Shown piece after piece: positions 1-11,062 of a stretch of 64,000 nucleotides of DNA (position 1 is its first letter; every line of letters begins with the position of its first letter). Below the pieces are notes generated by a model, which saw only the letters and a list, made by a program, of their open reading frames with translations, was not told the origin of the DNA and made no database searches. Origin of the DNA: Zopfochytrium polystomum (lineage: Eukaryota > Chytridiomycota > Chytridiomycetes > Chytridiales > Chytridiaceae); the NCBI GenBank assembly GCA_025765615.1, contig JAIVFJ010000108.1, forward strand, positions 156,468-220,467. Direction: 5' to 3'. The position numbers and the translations under genes are program-made.

Positions 1-490
1 AGTGTGATTTGAACTTTCGCTCCTAGGTGGGCATGTCTGCACCCTCAGTTGGAGTTTTCATTATGGCTTATGGCGGAGACGAGAGTGATAAACACCTGAA
101 TGGTGTTGACGCGATTGTGTTTGTTTTCATTACTTTGAGCTGACATGCTGCTTCGAGGTGATGAGCAAACGGTCATGCTGTCCACTGCCACGCTTAAATA
201 TTAGACGCTTGTTTGCCAAGAAGAGCGGATAAAACTGCGTAATACCACAACTGTACTCAGCCTTTTCAGCTGGCATAGCGTTGGCAAATGCGGATTTACC
301 ACATCTTCCAATTTGCTCTACCGTAGGTGCAAGATAGTGGACAGGGCTTCCAACAGAAAAACTCATAGCACCTGCGGGAATACTGTAAGTGCATTTGCCT
401 GCTCTGTCGCTTTTCCTTTCTACAATCTTGTTGCTACGGTAAATCGCAATGGGGGTGCGGTAAAACAGGGACAGAAACCAAACACATCAG
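1..490. other. 5' edge, no confident gene
   Basis: No gene can be supported here. A 78-codon open frame on the minus strand (130-366) reads as plausible protein but has no recognisable domain and no clear start context. The stretch may hold 5' exons of the gene at about 0.5 kb: a consensus-like donor GTAAGT lies at 384 and AG acceptors lie near 470-490. I could not join them convincingly. Confidence 0.4.
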
Positions 491-500
491 TTTATGGAAA

Positions 501-1512
501 GTGACAGCAGTGATGCTGAAACTGATTGCTGATTCAATCCACTTGCCAATGCCACTCACTCCAAAAGATTGGAAGGACGAGCACACAACCCTGTTCTTGA
601 AGATTGTGTCGGCACACAAGGGACTGTTGAGCAAGCTCAAGTCGTCTGATGTGCTGAAAGAGGTTTCCGGCAAACTCGCAAAGTTCTCCCTGCAAACGCT
701 CGCCGCAAAAGTATCTGGAGTGACAGGTATGATATGATCGTCACTCAGTTTGCGACAGGTGCGGACTGGCGATCTCAAATGACCTGGCAGTCGCTTCCCT
801 TTCTGACAGTTCCGCTGCCTGCAGTCTCATCATTCCCGTGTCCCCATGACACTTGTGATCAGCATCTCACCTTTTCTCTCGCTTTAAAAGGCACCAAGGG
901 TCGTTTGATCAACACCACCCCTCGACTGCTCACACCAACTCCTGCCTTTTGGCAAGCAGTCAGGAAAGAAAACGTTCCCCATCCACCCAGTAAGCGAAGC
1001 CACGTCGACGAACAATCGCCATCAGTCGAGTCGGAAGAATCAGTTGTTGAGGTTCCCAGTTTCGCAGATCTCTGCCAGATTGGATCCTACTCAACAGACA
1101 ACAATGAGCGCCGCCTTGTTGTCCTGATCAGTTGGCTGTTTGACTACGATTGCAATGTTGAGGTCGTACAAGGGACACACCTTCGTGTTGTTTCCAGTCA
1201 AAAGCCAATGGCGCGAAACATTGGATCGACCCATCTGTTGCCCCAGAAGACCTGCTGTCCCATCCCGAGTCCCGAATGCTCCTCCAGATGTTCCTGCCAA
1301 TCGACCAGGAGCAGGCTGTGAAGAGCTTCACGTTCAGTGTGAAGTTACCAGAGCCAGTCAGCGATGGGATTGGAAGCAAAAGAGGGGCGCAAAAGTCTGC
1401 AAAGCGGGCTGACGGCACAGCACTGAAAATTAGTTGTGCTATGGTAGTGACATTGAAAGTGCAAGAGGCCGTGGGGAGCTCCGTTGGTGACAACGCTTGG
1501 GTGATAGAGTGA
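501..1512 (+). CDS. unidentified gene, at least three exons, 5' end unresolved
   Basis: I do not recognise this protein. An open segment ending at 726 joins in frame to a segment from 810 by a good intron (727-809, GTATGA to CTGACAG). A third coherent frame ends in TGA at 1510-1512 and begins after the AG at 1197. Reaching it needs either a very short intron (donor 1163 or 1166, 32-35 nt), a longer one from 1121, or a frameshift. The visible protein is mixed alpha-helical and charged, with a Ser/Glu-rich linker; I see no signal peptide or membrane segment. An AATAAA at 1525-1530 fits a 3' end here. The true start is probably further upstream. It could also be a decaying gene. Confidence 0.35.
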
Positions 1513-1548
1513 ATTTGGTCGTTTAATAAATTGGACGGTTTACTACAT

Positions 1549-1668
1549 CTTCCAGGCTTTTCAGCGACGCCATAATTATTTTTGAAAAAGAACTTTTCAG
1601 GGGAGATAGGCGGGGCCTTACAGGTTGGGGCGGTCTGTGTTCTGTCAGGGAAATCATGGTTCAATGTC
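1549..1668 (+). repeat. dispersed repeat, copy A (inverted partner at 53.5 kb)
   Basis: About 120 bp beginning with GGCTTTTCAGCGAC and containing CCATAATTATTTT and CAATGTCAGGGAAATC. The reverse complement of 53445-53592 contains the same blocks in the same order (GGCTTTTCAGCGAC, CCATAATTATTTT, CAATGTCGGGGAAATC), with small indels between them. The copies are 52 kb apart in opposite orientation. There are no obvious terminal inverted repeats or coding capacity, so the family is unknown. A non-autonomous transposon relic is most likely. Confidence 0.7.
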
Positions 1669-2378
1669 AGGGAAATCCGTTGGGGAGAATTTGAGCGCCA
1701 AAATCCACTTTTCCTTTTTTATTTATTTTTCTTTTTTTTTGGAAGTTGAACCGACACTGATGGGTCAAGTCGACTGATGGTTTAAGGGCGCTGACAGCGG
1801 TGTCCAAGTGTATGAAACCCCCAGGGGGACATACATTTCCGGGCACCCCAAAAGCTCAAACTCCATCACAGGAGCCCAGTGCACAAAACTAACTCAACTC
1901 TCGATTTTTATTGGCAAACTTTCAAACTTTGAGTACAGTCAGGACATTTGTTTCAGTGGCAAGTTCCCCTGCTAATGGACAAAAATGGGAAAATCACTAA
2001 TCCTCTTGAGTTGCGCCTCTTTGAGCAGTTCGCGAGAATTCTTGCAGAAGGCAAAATGTTGAAACAAAACTTTATCAACGTATATGATCATTTCGGGATT
2101 CGAAGTGGGGGGTCTAAATGTTCTGTGTGATGTCCAGCAGCGTAAGAAGTGAGAGCAGCACGACGAGTTGCGAATGTGCATTTTTCTAATTTCTGTCATT
2201 TTGATGAACATGCGTACCGGCAGCGTCTTGCGCGCGATCGCACACATTGCCGCGGGTTTGCGGTGAGGGGGTGAGGGCAGGAGGAGGAGGAGGTGGAGGT
2301 GGTGGAGAAGGGCATACCGATTGACACAGCTGTGGCGTTGTTGTTGTTGGTGCTGCTGCTGAGGGTGGAAGACAGAGA
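1669..2378. other. intergenic, one coherent 60-codon frame
   Basis: No clear gene. The plus-strand frame 1948-2130 (60 codons) reads as normal protein and could be an exon or gene remnant, but no partner exon or family was found. Around 1715-1740 there is a T-rich tract. From 2240 the sequence becomes GGA/GGT-rich and leads into the microsatellite upstream of the PARG-like gene. Confidence 0.4.
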
Positions 2379-2397
2379 GTGAGTGAGAGAGAGAGAA

Positions 2398-2481
<84 letters not shown>
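2379..2481 (+). repeat. compound microsatellite (GA)n-(GT)n
   Basis: Near-pure GA repeat (about 2379-2446) passes directly into a pure GT repeat (about 2447-2481). A (CA)n tract at about 2895-2950 ends at the ATG of the PARG-like gene. If these lie in one leader transcript, the GU and CA runs can base-pair. Confidence 0.95.
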
Positions 2482-2484
<3 letters not shown>

Positions 2485-2894
2485 CATAGAAATCTCTCGG
2501 ACATGAACAAAGAGCTACTCACGTTTCGTTCCAGAAGCCCTGTGCTGGCACATGCCAGCCGCTTTCGCTATGTTTGTTTTTTTCAACGCTAGAAAGAAAA
2601 AAAAAAAAAAAAGCAAGAAAGAAAAACAAAGGAAATAGGGAAGAAAGAAAGTCAGTCGCCAGCAAGCAACTACCGCAGCAGCACCAAGCAGCTGCCAGCC
2701 AGCCAGCAGTACCCTCAGTTACCGCCCCCTTGCCGACCCCCGCCCCGGTTGCTGAGGAGACGGCTCTCTCTCTCCCTCACTTCCTCACTTCCTCTCCTCA
2801 CCCTACCACCGCCGCGTAGTGCGCACGTTTACCACCCCTACAGCCAACAGCAGGGCTTTCCAGCCTACCGCCCCACCGCCAACCTCACTCGCCC

Positions 2895-2925
<31 letters not shown>

Positions 2926-2950
2926 GACACACCGCACACACACACACACA

Positions 2951-3480
2951 ATGTCGCCATCCTCCCGCCCCCTCCCACCGCCGCCCTTCGCCCTCTCCCC
3001 GCCGCCCGCGACCGCCCCCTCCACCACCGCCCCGCTGCCGCGCGCCCCGGCCCCCGACGCGCTCTACGCAAACGCAACGCACCCCGCCACCCCCGCCGAC
3101 GCGCGCGAAAAGGCGCAGCTGGCCATCGCGACGCGGTACGCTTTCAGCCCCGCACAGTGGCTCGTGTGGTGGCGCCGCGCGGCGGCGGCGGCGGCGGCAG
3201 GGCCCGGCGGTTTCCAGTTCAGGCGGCGGCGCGACGGGGGTCACGGGAGGTGGGGGGGCGGCGGGCGGCGGCGGCGGCGGCGGCGGCGGGGGTGGGGTGG
3301 CGGGGGTAGTGAGGGCGGCGGCGGCGGCGGCGGAGGAGGAGGAGGAGCGGGTGGAAGCTTTGGCGGCGTCGCGGAGCAGGGGCTGCGGTGCGTGGTGCAG
3401 ATTGGCACGGTGAGAGAAAATTCCTTCTTTTTTTTTGCGTCTGTAGGGGGCTCTTACGACTCACACGCTCTCTCTTTTGA

Positions 3481-3546
<66 letters not shown>

Positions 3547-4464
3547 CACACGCACACTCACGCGCACACATACACACGCACGCACACAGATTCACGCGTG
3601 CCTGCTCGGACGCTACCGCACGCCGCAGGGCGGCGAGGTGCGGCTGCGGCGTCAGCTGCTGCGCGCAGCGGTGACGGACGCGCGGCTGTTTGACATGGAG
3701 AGCGTCGGCGTCGTGGGAGGCGGCGGCGGCGGCGGAGGCGGAGGCGGAGGGGGCGGCCGAGGGGGCGGCGGAGCGGGAGGAGGCGGGCGCGACGCCTCGT
3801 CGTCGCGGATGCGCGCCGACATGCTGTCGACCGCGTCGCTGCTGGCGCTGGCCGTCCACACGCGCGTCATTGTCGTCGACGGAGACCTGCTGAACGGTTC
3901 GTAATTCATTTTTGCTATTTACAACTCATGCTCCGCCCCCCCTCAACTCAACACCCCCAGTCGCGCTGCAACTACGCCGCATCTTCAAGCACACGCCCGC
4001 GGTCTTTGTGCCCGTCAACGCGTCGCTGCCCGGCGGGTTCTACCGGCGCGGCGGATCTGCCGCCCCAGAGGAAGAGGTGTGCCGGCGCTCCAACCTGTGG
4101 GAGTGCCTGGACGATCCGTACGGCCCGCGCCACGGTCGGCGTCGGTGCGGGCGGCAGCAGCAAAGGCGCAGCGGGCGCGGCCGGCGGCGGGCTGGGTTCG
4201 GGCGATGTGGGGTCGTCGTCGGCGTCGGTGGCGGCAGCGTCAGCGGCAAAGGGTGGCGGCGGAAGGAGCTGGAGGTACCCGCTGAGTCAGAGCCAGTGCG
4301 TGTACGTTCCCGACGTTCAGGTGATATTTTTTTATTTTATTTTTTTAAATTTTTTTTTATTTTTTTATTTATTTATTTTTTTTTTTATGTCGCTGCATAT
4401 GGAAAGGGGGAGGACAAGCACTTTTTGAGGAGCCCTGTTTGCTGAAATCTCTCTTTTTGGGTTT

Positions 4465-4495
<31 letters not shown>

Positions 4496-6201
4496 CCCCC
4501 ACTTTCTTTTGCTGGCCCCCACCACGCCACCACGCAGGTGTTCCGCTCGACCGAGAGCGACGGGTACGCGTTCCTACCGCAGCCCGGCCGCATCTCGTGC
4601 ATCTGCGTCCCGCAGGAGGCCGTGCGCGACTACGCCGCAACCGCCACGGCTACGGCGGCGTCTAGGGCGGCGACTAGCAGCAACAATAACCGGCGGCCGT
4701 CGGGGGATGTTTGGCGGGGCGAGCGCGGCGAGCACCGGACCGAGCCGCGGATGCAGGGCAAAGCGGCGCGGGCGTATACGAGCAAGGTCGAGATGATGCT
4801 GAGGGTTGCCATTTCTCAGGGCCGGCGAGTTGAGTGTTTTTTTGTTTTTTTTTTTTTTTGGTTTGGTTTGGTTGTTTCCCCAGAGCCAAGAGTCGCGAAA
4901 GATCTGACAAAAAAAACTTTTCCCCGTGTCTTTCGTGTCTCTCTCGCTCCAGCTTTTCGTGCTTGGTGCGATGGGGTGCGGCGCCCACGGCGTGCCACCG
5001 CGCCACGCGGCCGAGATCTTCCGCGACACCATGGTCAAGGTCGACCCGCGGGGCGAGCACTTTGACTTGATTGCCTTTGCGATCATCGAGGACGGGAACT
5101 GCTTCAAGCTGCACAACCCTGAAGGTAGAGACGAGCGCGAGCATAAGGAGAGCCACAAAATAGAGAAAGAAAGAGAGAGAGCGAGAGACAGAGACAGAGA
5201 GAGAGAGGCACATTCTTTTCGCGAAAGTAAATTCAGTAACTCTCAACGCGCTTTTAAAATCCCCTGCAGGCAACATCATCCCCTTTGCCGACGTCCTGAC
5301 CGCCGGCGCAGTCACGACGCTCACGGACCTGGAACGCACGCCCGAGGTTGTCGACAGCGGCAGCGCACACGATTCCACCAACCTCGACTCCGGCAGCGTC
5401 AGCAGCGTAGCGGCGACGGCCACCGCGACCACGTCGTCTTCGTCCCTGGCCAGCGCCACCTCTGCCGTCGCCGGCGGGTCGACGGCTTCCTTTGGCAGCA
5501 GCCCGAGCGTCGTTGCCGCTCGGCGCATCATCCCACGCTCGGTCGGCCGCACGGCGGCAGCAGCCGTCGCGGCGGGTCTCCCGCGCCGTGCGCTGTCCCT
5601 CAACGCCGGTACGCACGTCGACGTGGGTCGACCGCGGCCGCTGGAGCCGCGCCGCGCGCAACCGCCTCCACCGCCATCCTCACGTGCGGCCGCACGCCCG
5701 GCCGGCGTCAGCAGCAGTGGCAGCCTGTCTGCGCTCTCCGCCCGCGGGCCGTCAGTGCCGTCGCTGTCGTCGAAGTCGTCGTCGCTGCAGCTGTCTGCGG
5801 CGTCGTCGTCCTCGAGCCTCGGGCGCAGCCGCGAGCTACAGACGGGTGGCGGCGGCAGCGGCGGGGTCGCGATGACGGGCGGCAGCGTCGGGGCGCTGCG
5901 GCGGGCGATGGGGGTCAGGCGGCAGGATCGGCGTGCGGGGGCTGCGGCGTCGTCGGAGTTTACGCTGACGGACAGCCAGGCGGACATGAAGGCGAGGCGC
6001 GCCGGCAGCCTGGGGTCGTCGTCGCAGCTGTCGGGCGTGGTGGATTCGGGCCGTGTGGGGGCCCTGGTGGTTGGCATCGACGATGGCGACGACGGGTGGT
6101 CGAGGCCGTCGCTGCCGCGCAAGGTCGGGCTGATCAGCAAGTCGGAGGTGGAATTGATGCAGTCGAGGTCGGCTGAGAGCTTGAGCGAGTGGAGGATGTG
6201 A
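2951..6201 (+). CDS. microbial-type PARG (TIGR02452/DUF2263-like macrodomain) protein
   Basis: Predicted ADP-ribose hydrolase of the poly(ADP-ribose) glycohydrolase fold. Exons: 2951-3409, 3590-3896, 3961-4117, 4158-4320, 4538-4828, 4953-5124, 5270-6201, giving 826 codons. Family hallmarks in order: an N-terminal helical part ending IGTIHACLLGRY, a VIVVDGDLL strand, the pocket loop VNASLPGGFYRRG followed by PEEEVCRRSNLWECL (about residues 270-300), a Y/VPDVQVFRS strand, and LFVLGAMGCGAHG (about 460-472) before the FAIIEDG strand. The usual GGG-x(6-8)-QEE signature reads PGGF...EEE, so the tandem glutamates are kept but the third Gly and the Gln are not. The last 300 residues are low-complexity Ser/Ala/Gly. 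Exon 1 has a long Gly/Ala/Arg tract from GGC repeats. The 40-nt intron 4118-4157 is needed to hold frame; a frameshift is the alternative. The start is the first ATG after the CA repeat. It converges on the GT31-like gene. Confidence 0.78.
3480..3589 (+). repeat. (CA)n microsatellite filling the 3' half of intron 1
   Basis: A CA repeat of about 60 bp, then degenerate CA/CG, runs directly into the splice acceptor of intron 1 (3410-3589) of the PARG-like gene. The intron length is a multiple of three and it lacks stops, so an unspliced reading frame stays open and adds a His/Thr-rich stretch. Confidence 0.9.
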
Positions 6202-6307
6202 TATGTGCGTACTTTTTTCTTGTCGGTTTAGTAGTAGTATTAGTACTAGTAGCAGTCAAAAGGTAGTATGTAGTGCCAATCCTGTCGTGTGCAGTAAATA
6301 CCATCAA

Positions 6308-6313
6308 AATAAA
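6308..6313 (+). terminator. polyadenylation signal AATAAA
   Basis: Canonical AATAAA about 107 bases after the stop codon of the PARG-like gene, in the 437-bp convergent gap before the GT31-like gene. Nothing else is visible in that gap. Confidence 0.55.
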
Positions 6314-6638
6314 ACACAAAACCTGGTCGTTTTCCACGAACGTCGCACTGGGCAGAAGACTTTGAAAAGCGCAGTCCGGAGATTGAAGTTGCGGTCTCAA
6401 ATCATGTGAACGCATGGGTCCACTATTTTGCACACAGACGATCGTATTCTTTATAAGCAGAAAATGCCGGTTTCGTACTCTACTGCACACACACTCTGGA
6501 GCAGTCATTTAAAAGTGCCCAATGAGCGATCATATTCATTTCCACTGGCAGTCCCTCTTAATGCTTCATTTCATGATTAACTTTTGTCGTTCCTGCGATT
6601 CTTTCAACAATCAGCAGCACTTAAAAAAAAGGGAAGCT

Positions 6639-9600
6639 CTACGATACTTCACGCGCGGACCCGCCGTTCGCCTCAGGCAGACCGCCCCCACCCATCCCGC
6701 ATTGGTACCGCTCGTAGACCACCCCACTCCACTTGCGCGACGAGCGTGTTTGTCCCGTCTGCCCAGCCGCTCCACCAGTCGGCTCCTCCGTCGACTCAGC
6801 GGGGTTGACACTGCCCATCGCCCCGCTCTCCTCCCGCGCCGCGACCGGAATGCCCTTCTTCAGCGCGCACACGCCGTCCGCGATGGTCCACGCCGTGCAC
6901 TGTGGATGCTCCAGGCAGAGGTTGAGGCACGTCACGGCCGCATCGTAGTCGCGCTCGTCCGTGTACGGGAGCGACTCTGCCGCCGCTGCGTCGCCGCCGC
7001 CACCGCCGTCGCCTGCCGTCTGCGGCGCCAGCACGTGCGTCTCGAGGTCGCTGCCCGGCCGCGCCGTGTCGGGCTCCATGTCCGACGCCAGCATCTCAAA
7101 CTCGACGCGCTGCTGCGGCGTGTACAGTGACCCCTCCTCCTCGTCGTCGTCCTCCTCGCCGCCGCCGCCGCCCGCACCCACGCCGCTCTTATCGGTGCCA
7201 TCGCCAGTCGCGACACCGTCGACCTCGTCTAGCTCGTCGTCGTCGTCGACTTGGCTGGCCTTCGAGCGGTACTTTAGCGCGTCGGCGCGGAGCTGTCCGA
7301 GAACGTCGGCGTAGACGACGTTGGTGGGGTTCTCCCTCCGCCGGAGGTACTCTTCCAGGTCGTACATGCTCTGCGTCTGCGTGGTCGACATTTGGCCGAA
7401 CGTCAGCGGGCGCGCGCACGGGTCGGACGGCCAGTTTGTGGAAATGATCGACGGCGGGAACGGCTGGAACGCGAGGCCTTCTTGGAGGTGAACGCCGACA
7501 TCGCGGAGACAGAGTCCGAGCTGGATGTCGCCCGCTGAACGAAAAGAAGGCGCAGTTAGGCGAAAAATCGAGGATCTCTTCGTTTTAAGCCCTTCAAGCA
7601 ATGAAAATAACCCGGGGGGAATCACGGATTTTCACTCACTTGGTCCGCTCGTGCAGGCGCTGTACTTTTGTTCGCACTCGTCCAGGCGTGGAAGCACCGC
7701 TTTGACCGCGCCGCGGGACAGCACTATCCCCGCGGACCCGTACGCAAAAGACGGGCCTTCCCCAAAAGTTCTGACGCCGTCACAACCGGAGAAATCGGCC
7801 GACGCGCCAAAGTAGTACGATTCGTCTGGATTGAACGCGCTGAGCAGCTGAAGCACGTTTTCGAGAATCGGGTAGGTCGCGTCTGTGAGCAGTAGGTACC
7901 AAGGAGACGACGGGAACTGAGCGAAGAGCGCCGCGATACCGCGGAGGGTGAGGGGAATCGGTTCGTTCGACTGAGCCGTCGTCGGCGAAGATTGGTCATC
8001 GCCAGCCGCAGGCTGCACCTGAACGCCCTCTGGAACTCTCGCTGGTGGGTGCTGCGCGTCTTCCGGCGCTTCCTCAGCTGCTGGTGGCTCGGGCTCCTCC
8101 ATCGCATCAGGAACGTTTCCAGACTCTTCATTACGCTCACGACGAGGTTCATCGCCGCCGAATCGCTCATGCTCCTGTAACTCTTGCCTTTCTGCGGCAT
8201 CGTCGGCGCTATCTTCCTGCCTTTCGTTTGCTGGTGGGTCCTCCGGTGAGCCGAGCCGGTCCAAGCTGTCGGCGGTGTCCCCAAACGCCTCGTTGCCGTC
8301 CGCGCCCTCCACTTCCTCCTCCGAAGGGCTGGTGTCTCGATCCGTATCCTCTGCAACGGCGACCTCATCGTCCACCGCCACGTTGCCAAACTCCTCGTCG
8401 CTCTCGTTCGGTGGCGCCGGCTGCGGGTTCCGACGCACGAGCCTGCGGTACCCACCGGCCTCTCCGTCGCCGTCCTGGCCGTCGCCTCCGTCCGCCTCGT
8501 CCTCGCCGGCCGGCGCAAATCCTGACTGACCCTCTCCGGCCTCTGCCTCCACCACCTCTTCGCCCCCATCCCCTCGCTCAGCAGCACTCGCTCCCCCCGT
8601 ACCCTGCTCCTCCGCTTCCCCTCCTTTCCCAGACTCGTCCCCACCGCCCTGCAGCCCCGACTCCGCCGCCCCCTCCATCTCCGCCTCGCCACGCGACGAC
8701 GCATCCACACCCTCCTTCCCCTCCGCCCCTTCCCCTTCTCCGCCCCCTTCTCCTCCCCCTTCCCCGACACCGCCGCCGCTTCCACCGCTCCCCTCCTCCA
8801 CGCCGGCGCCGCCGCCACTCCCGCCGTCGCCGCCGTCCGCGCCAGTCTCCGCATCATCGCCGACAGCGACGACCGGCACCTGCCCGACCTTGAGTCCGGC
8901 GGTGGCGCTGACCAGCACCACGGCGTCCTCGGCGCCGCGCAGGAACGTCAGCAGCGCTATCGGGATGCGCGACGTGGCCGTCTCGGCGCTCGTCAGCACC
9001 GCGATCGCGACGCGCGGAGGCGGAGGCGGAGGCGATGGCGACGACGCCCCAGCCCCCGCCCCCGCCCCCGCTCCCGCCGCACCACCGCCGCCACCGCCTT
9101 CGTCGCGCCCGGCCCCACCGTCGCCGCCGCCGTCCTGCCCCGGCTGGTCGTAGTGGTAGTGGTGATGGTGGCGATCGTCGCCACCCTCCGAGCTCTCGGC
9201 ATCACCGGCGTCGCCCGCGGGACCCGCGGCATCGGCGGCGGGCAGCTGGGGCGGCGGCGGTGGCTGCTGCACGGGCGGGTCGGCGTCCGCGACGGTCTCG
9301 ATTGGTTTCGGCTGCATCGGCGGCTCATGCTGCTGCGAGTTCGGCTGCACCAGTTGCCTGGACGCGACGACGTCCACGACGGGGTACGACGGGGCGAGGG
9401 CGTAGAAGGCGAGGAGGGCGGCGAGAGCGACTGCGAGGAGAGCGGCGGCGGCGAGTGCTGAGAGGCGGCGGCGGTTGCGCGGGTGGGAGAGGCGGAGGAG
9501 ATGGTCGCGGGCGGCGGCGGCGACTGCTGCGGGGAGGTGGCGGAGGGGCCAAGCGGCCGCCGCAAAGGACGAGGGCGGTGCGGGTTTCGTGGGCGAGTCC

Positions 9601-9824
9601 TCTGGGTACTCTGCGGCGCTGATGGCGTAGATCGCCTCCTGCGCCGTCGCTGCTGTTGAGAGTTGGCGCTGGCGGCGAGCAGCGTCTTTGCCGTTGGGCT
9701 CGATCAGGCGGCAATGCTCTCCGTCCTGCGAGCGAAACGTGTCGGGGTTGTGCTGCTGCTGCAGTTGGCGCTGGCGACCGGAAGAAGCGCCCTCAACGAA
9801 AGCTTCCGATGCCGAGGTTTGCAT
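6639..9824 (-). CDS. type II membrane GT31/fringe-like glycosyltransferase with C-terminal PAN module
   Basis: Two exons (9824-7640 and 7534-6639; intron 7535-7639, GTGAGT to TTCAG), 1026 codons. A cytosolic N-terminus precedes one hydrophobic anchor (about residues 121-144), so a type II Golgi-like topology is expected. A long disordered lumenal stem follows (His cluster, Gly/Asp/Glu-rich to about 600). The C1GALT1/fringe-like core includes SPWYLLLTDATYP (about 640-652), the YYFG strand, GEGPSFAYGSAGIVLS (about 688-703) and GDIQLGLCLRDVGV followed by FQPFPPS. A Cys-rich PAN/apple-like module (about 925-958: VTCLNLCLEHPQC, then CALKKG) lies near the C-terminus. The family transfers sugars, typically galactose or GlcNAc, in the secretory path. 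The metal-binding DxD/DDD of the family reads TDAT here, so activity is doubtful. Confidence 0.75.
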
Positions 9825-11062
9825 GCTGGTCTAGCTGGGCCGAGTACGACTTTGAAATAAAGGAGGGGGCTTCTCCTTTCAAGAGCCTGGACTGGCTGAT
9901 TGAGGCAGGTGGTGGTGCGGGGTCGACCGTGCGGCACGATGCCTCCTCGCCTCTGCACGGAAACGCTCCTGGGGGCGTCGCTGACCAAGCCACCAAACAA
10001 CAACTCGTTTCCAACAGGTAGAATTGTCCAAACATCTGAATTGTCTATATGTTCGGAGGACGAGACAGAGTCCCAACCACCCCTTCGATCGAATTCTCTC
10101 CATTCACGGCAGTCGCTTACAGCTTCCACTTCACGACCTTTCGATGAATGCATTAGTTTCGCAAAATGGTGCATGTACCAATGCTCCTGCATTTGTTCCA
10201 AAGGAACAGAGAGCGTTATTACCAACTGGGAATAAATTTTCGAGAGAAACGCGAAAGAGTCCTAGAGAGATGCAACCTGAATTGAACCAACCGATACCGA
10301 AACAGCAACGTAGATGAAAGAGAAACTCGAATGAATTGGATTTTCTTCAAAGAAATAAGGCGAATATTCAATTAAGTGTCTCCAGCCATCGCCGCCCATT
10401 TTCGAAAGCAGCTTACGTTTAACCCTCGTCGACGACCCTGCGGAAAACAACACACCAAGAAGACCACCCACAAAACTGAGCTCACAAGCAGAAACCACTC
10501 CCATAGAAGCAAATCTCCCATAAACAGCTCGTTTTAACCCAAAAATCAATTTCTCACCAATTAGAAAAGAAGACAGCATTGCAATTGCAGCTCGATAACT
10601 AAATCAGGACCATGTTCAGGAACCTTTTTGCAAGATTTTTGGTATGATTCGGAAAGAAGATATCAATATTTGACCTGTTTCACAAACAATATCCATTTTA
10701 ACTCCAGTTCGAATCAATCCCTCTTTGGCAGAAGCTTAGCAGCTTTGCTTCATCATCAATAACAACCTTGCTGAGATAAATCGGGAGGTGACCAATCAAT
10801 ATTGGGATGCTGGCAATGTGTCGGAACGGGTGGTGAAGATATCAAACGTGATGTGTGCCAACGGTTTAACTAGGATGGTTTAATCAGTAGAGAAATCACG
10901 ATAGTCGCCCACGAAGACATGTATTCTTTTTTTTTGTTGGCGACTGCTTCAAAGCTTGCCACCGCCCATTTTTTTTTAAAAAAAATATTTAAAAAAAAAA
11001 GAGACAAAAAAAAAATATAGAGCGAGAAGAAAAAGCGAAGGAAAACTCTGTCCTCAGCCAAA
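9825..11062. other. intergenic 1.2 kb, no supported gene
   Basis: Several open frames exist (plus 9900-10235; minus 10262-10579, with hydrophobic stretches), but none shows a domain, splice partner or consistent composition. A/T-rich tracts occupy about 10925-11010. The left part should hold the promoter of the GT31-like gene and the right part the 3' end of the Mit_KHE1-like gene. Confidence 0.5.
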
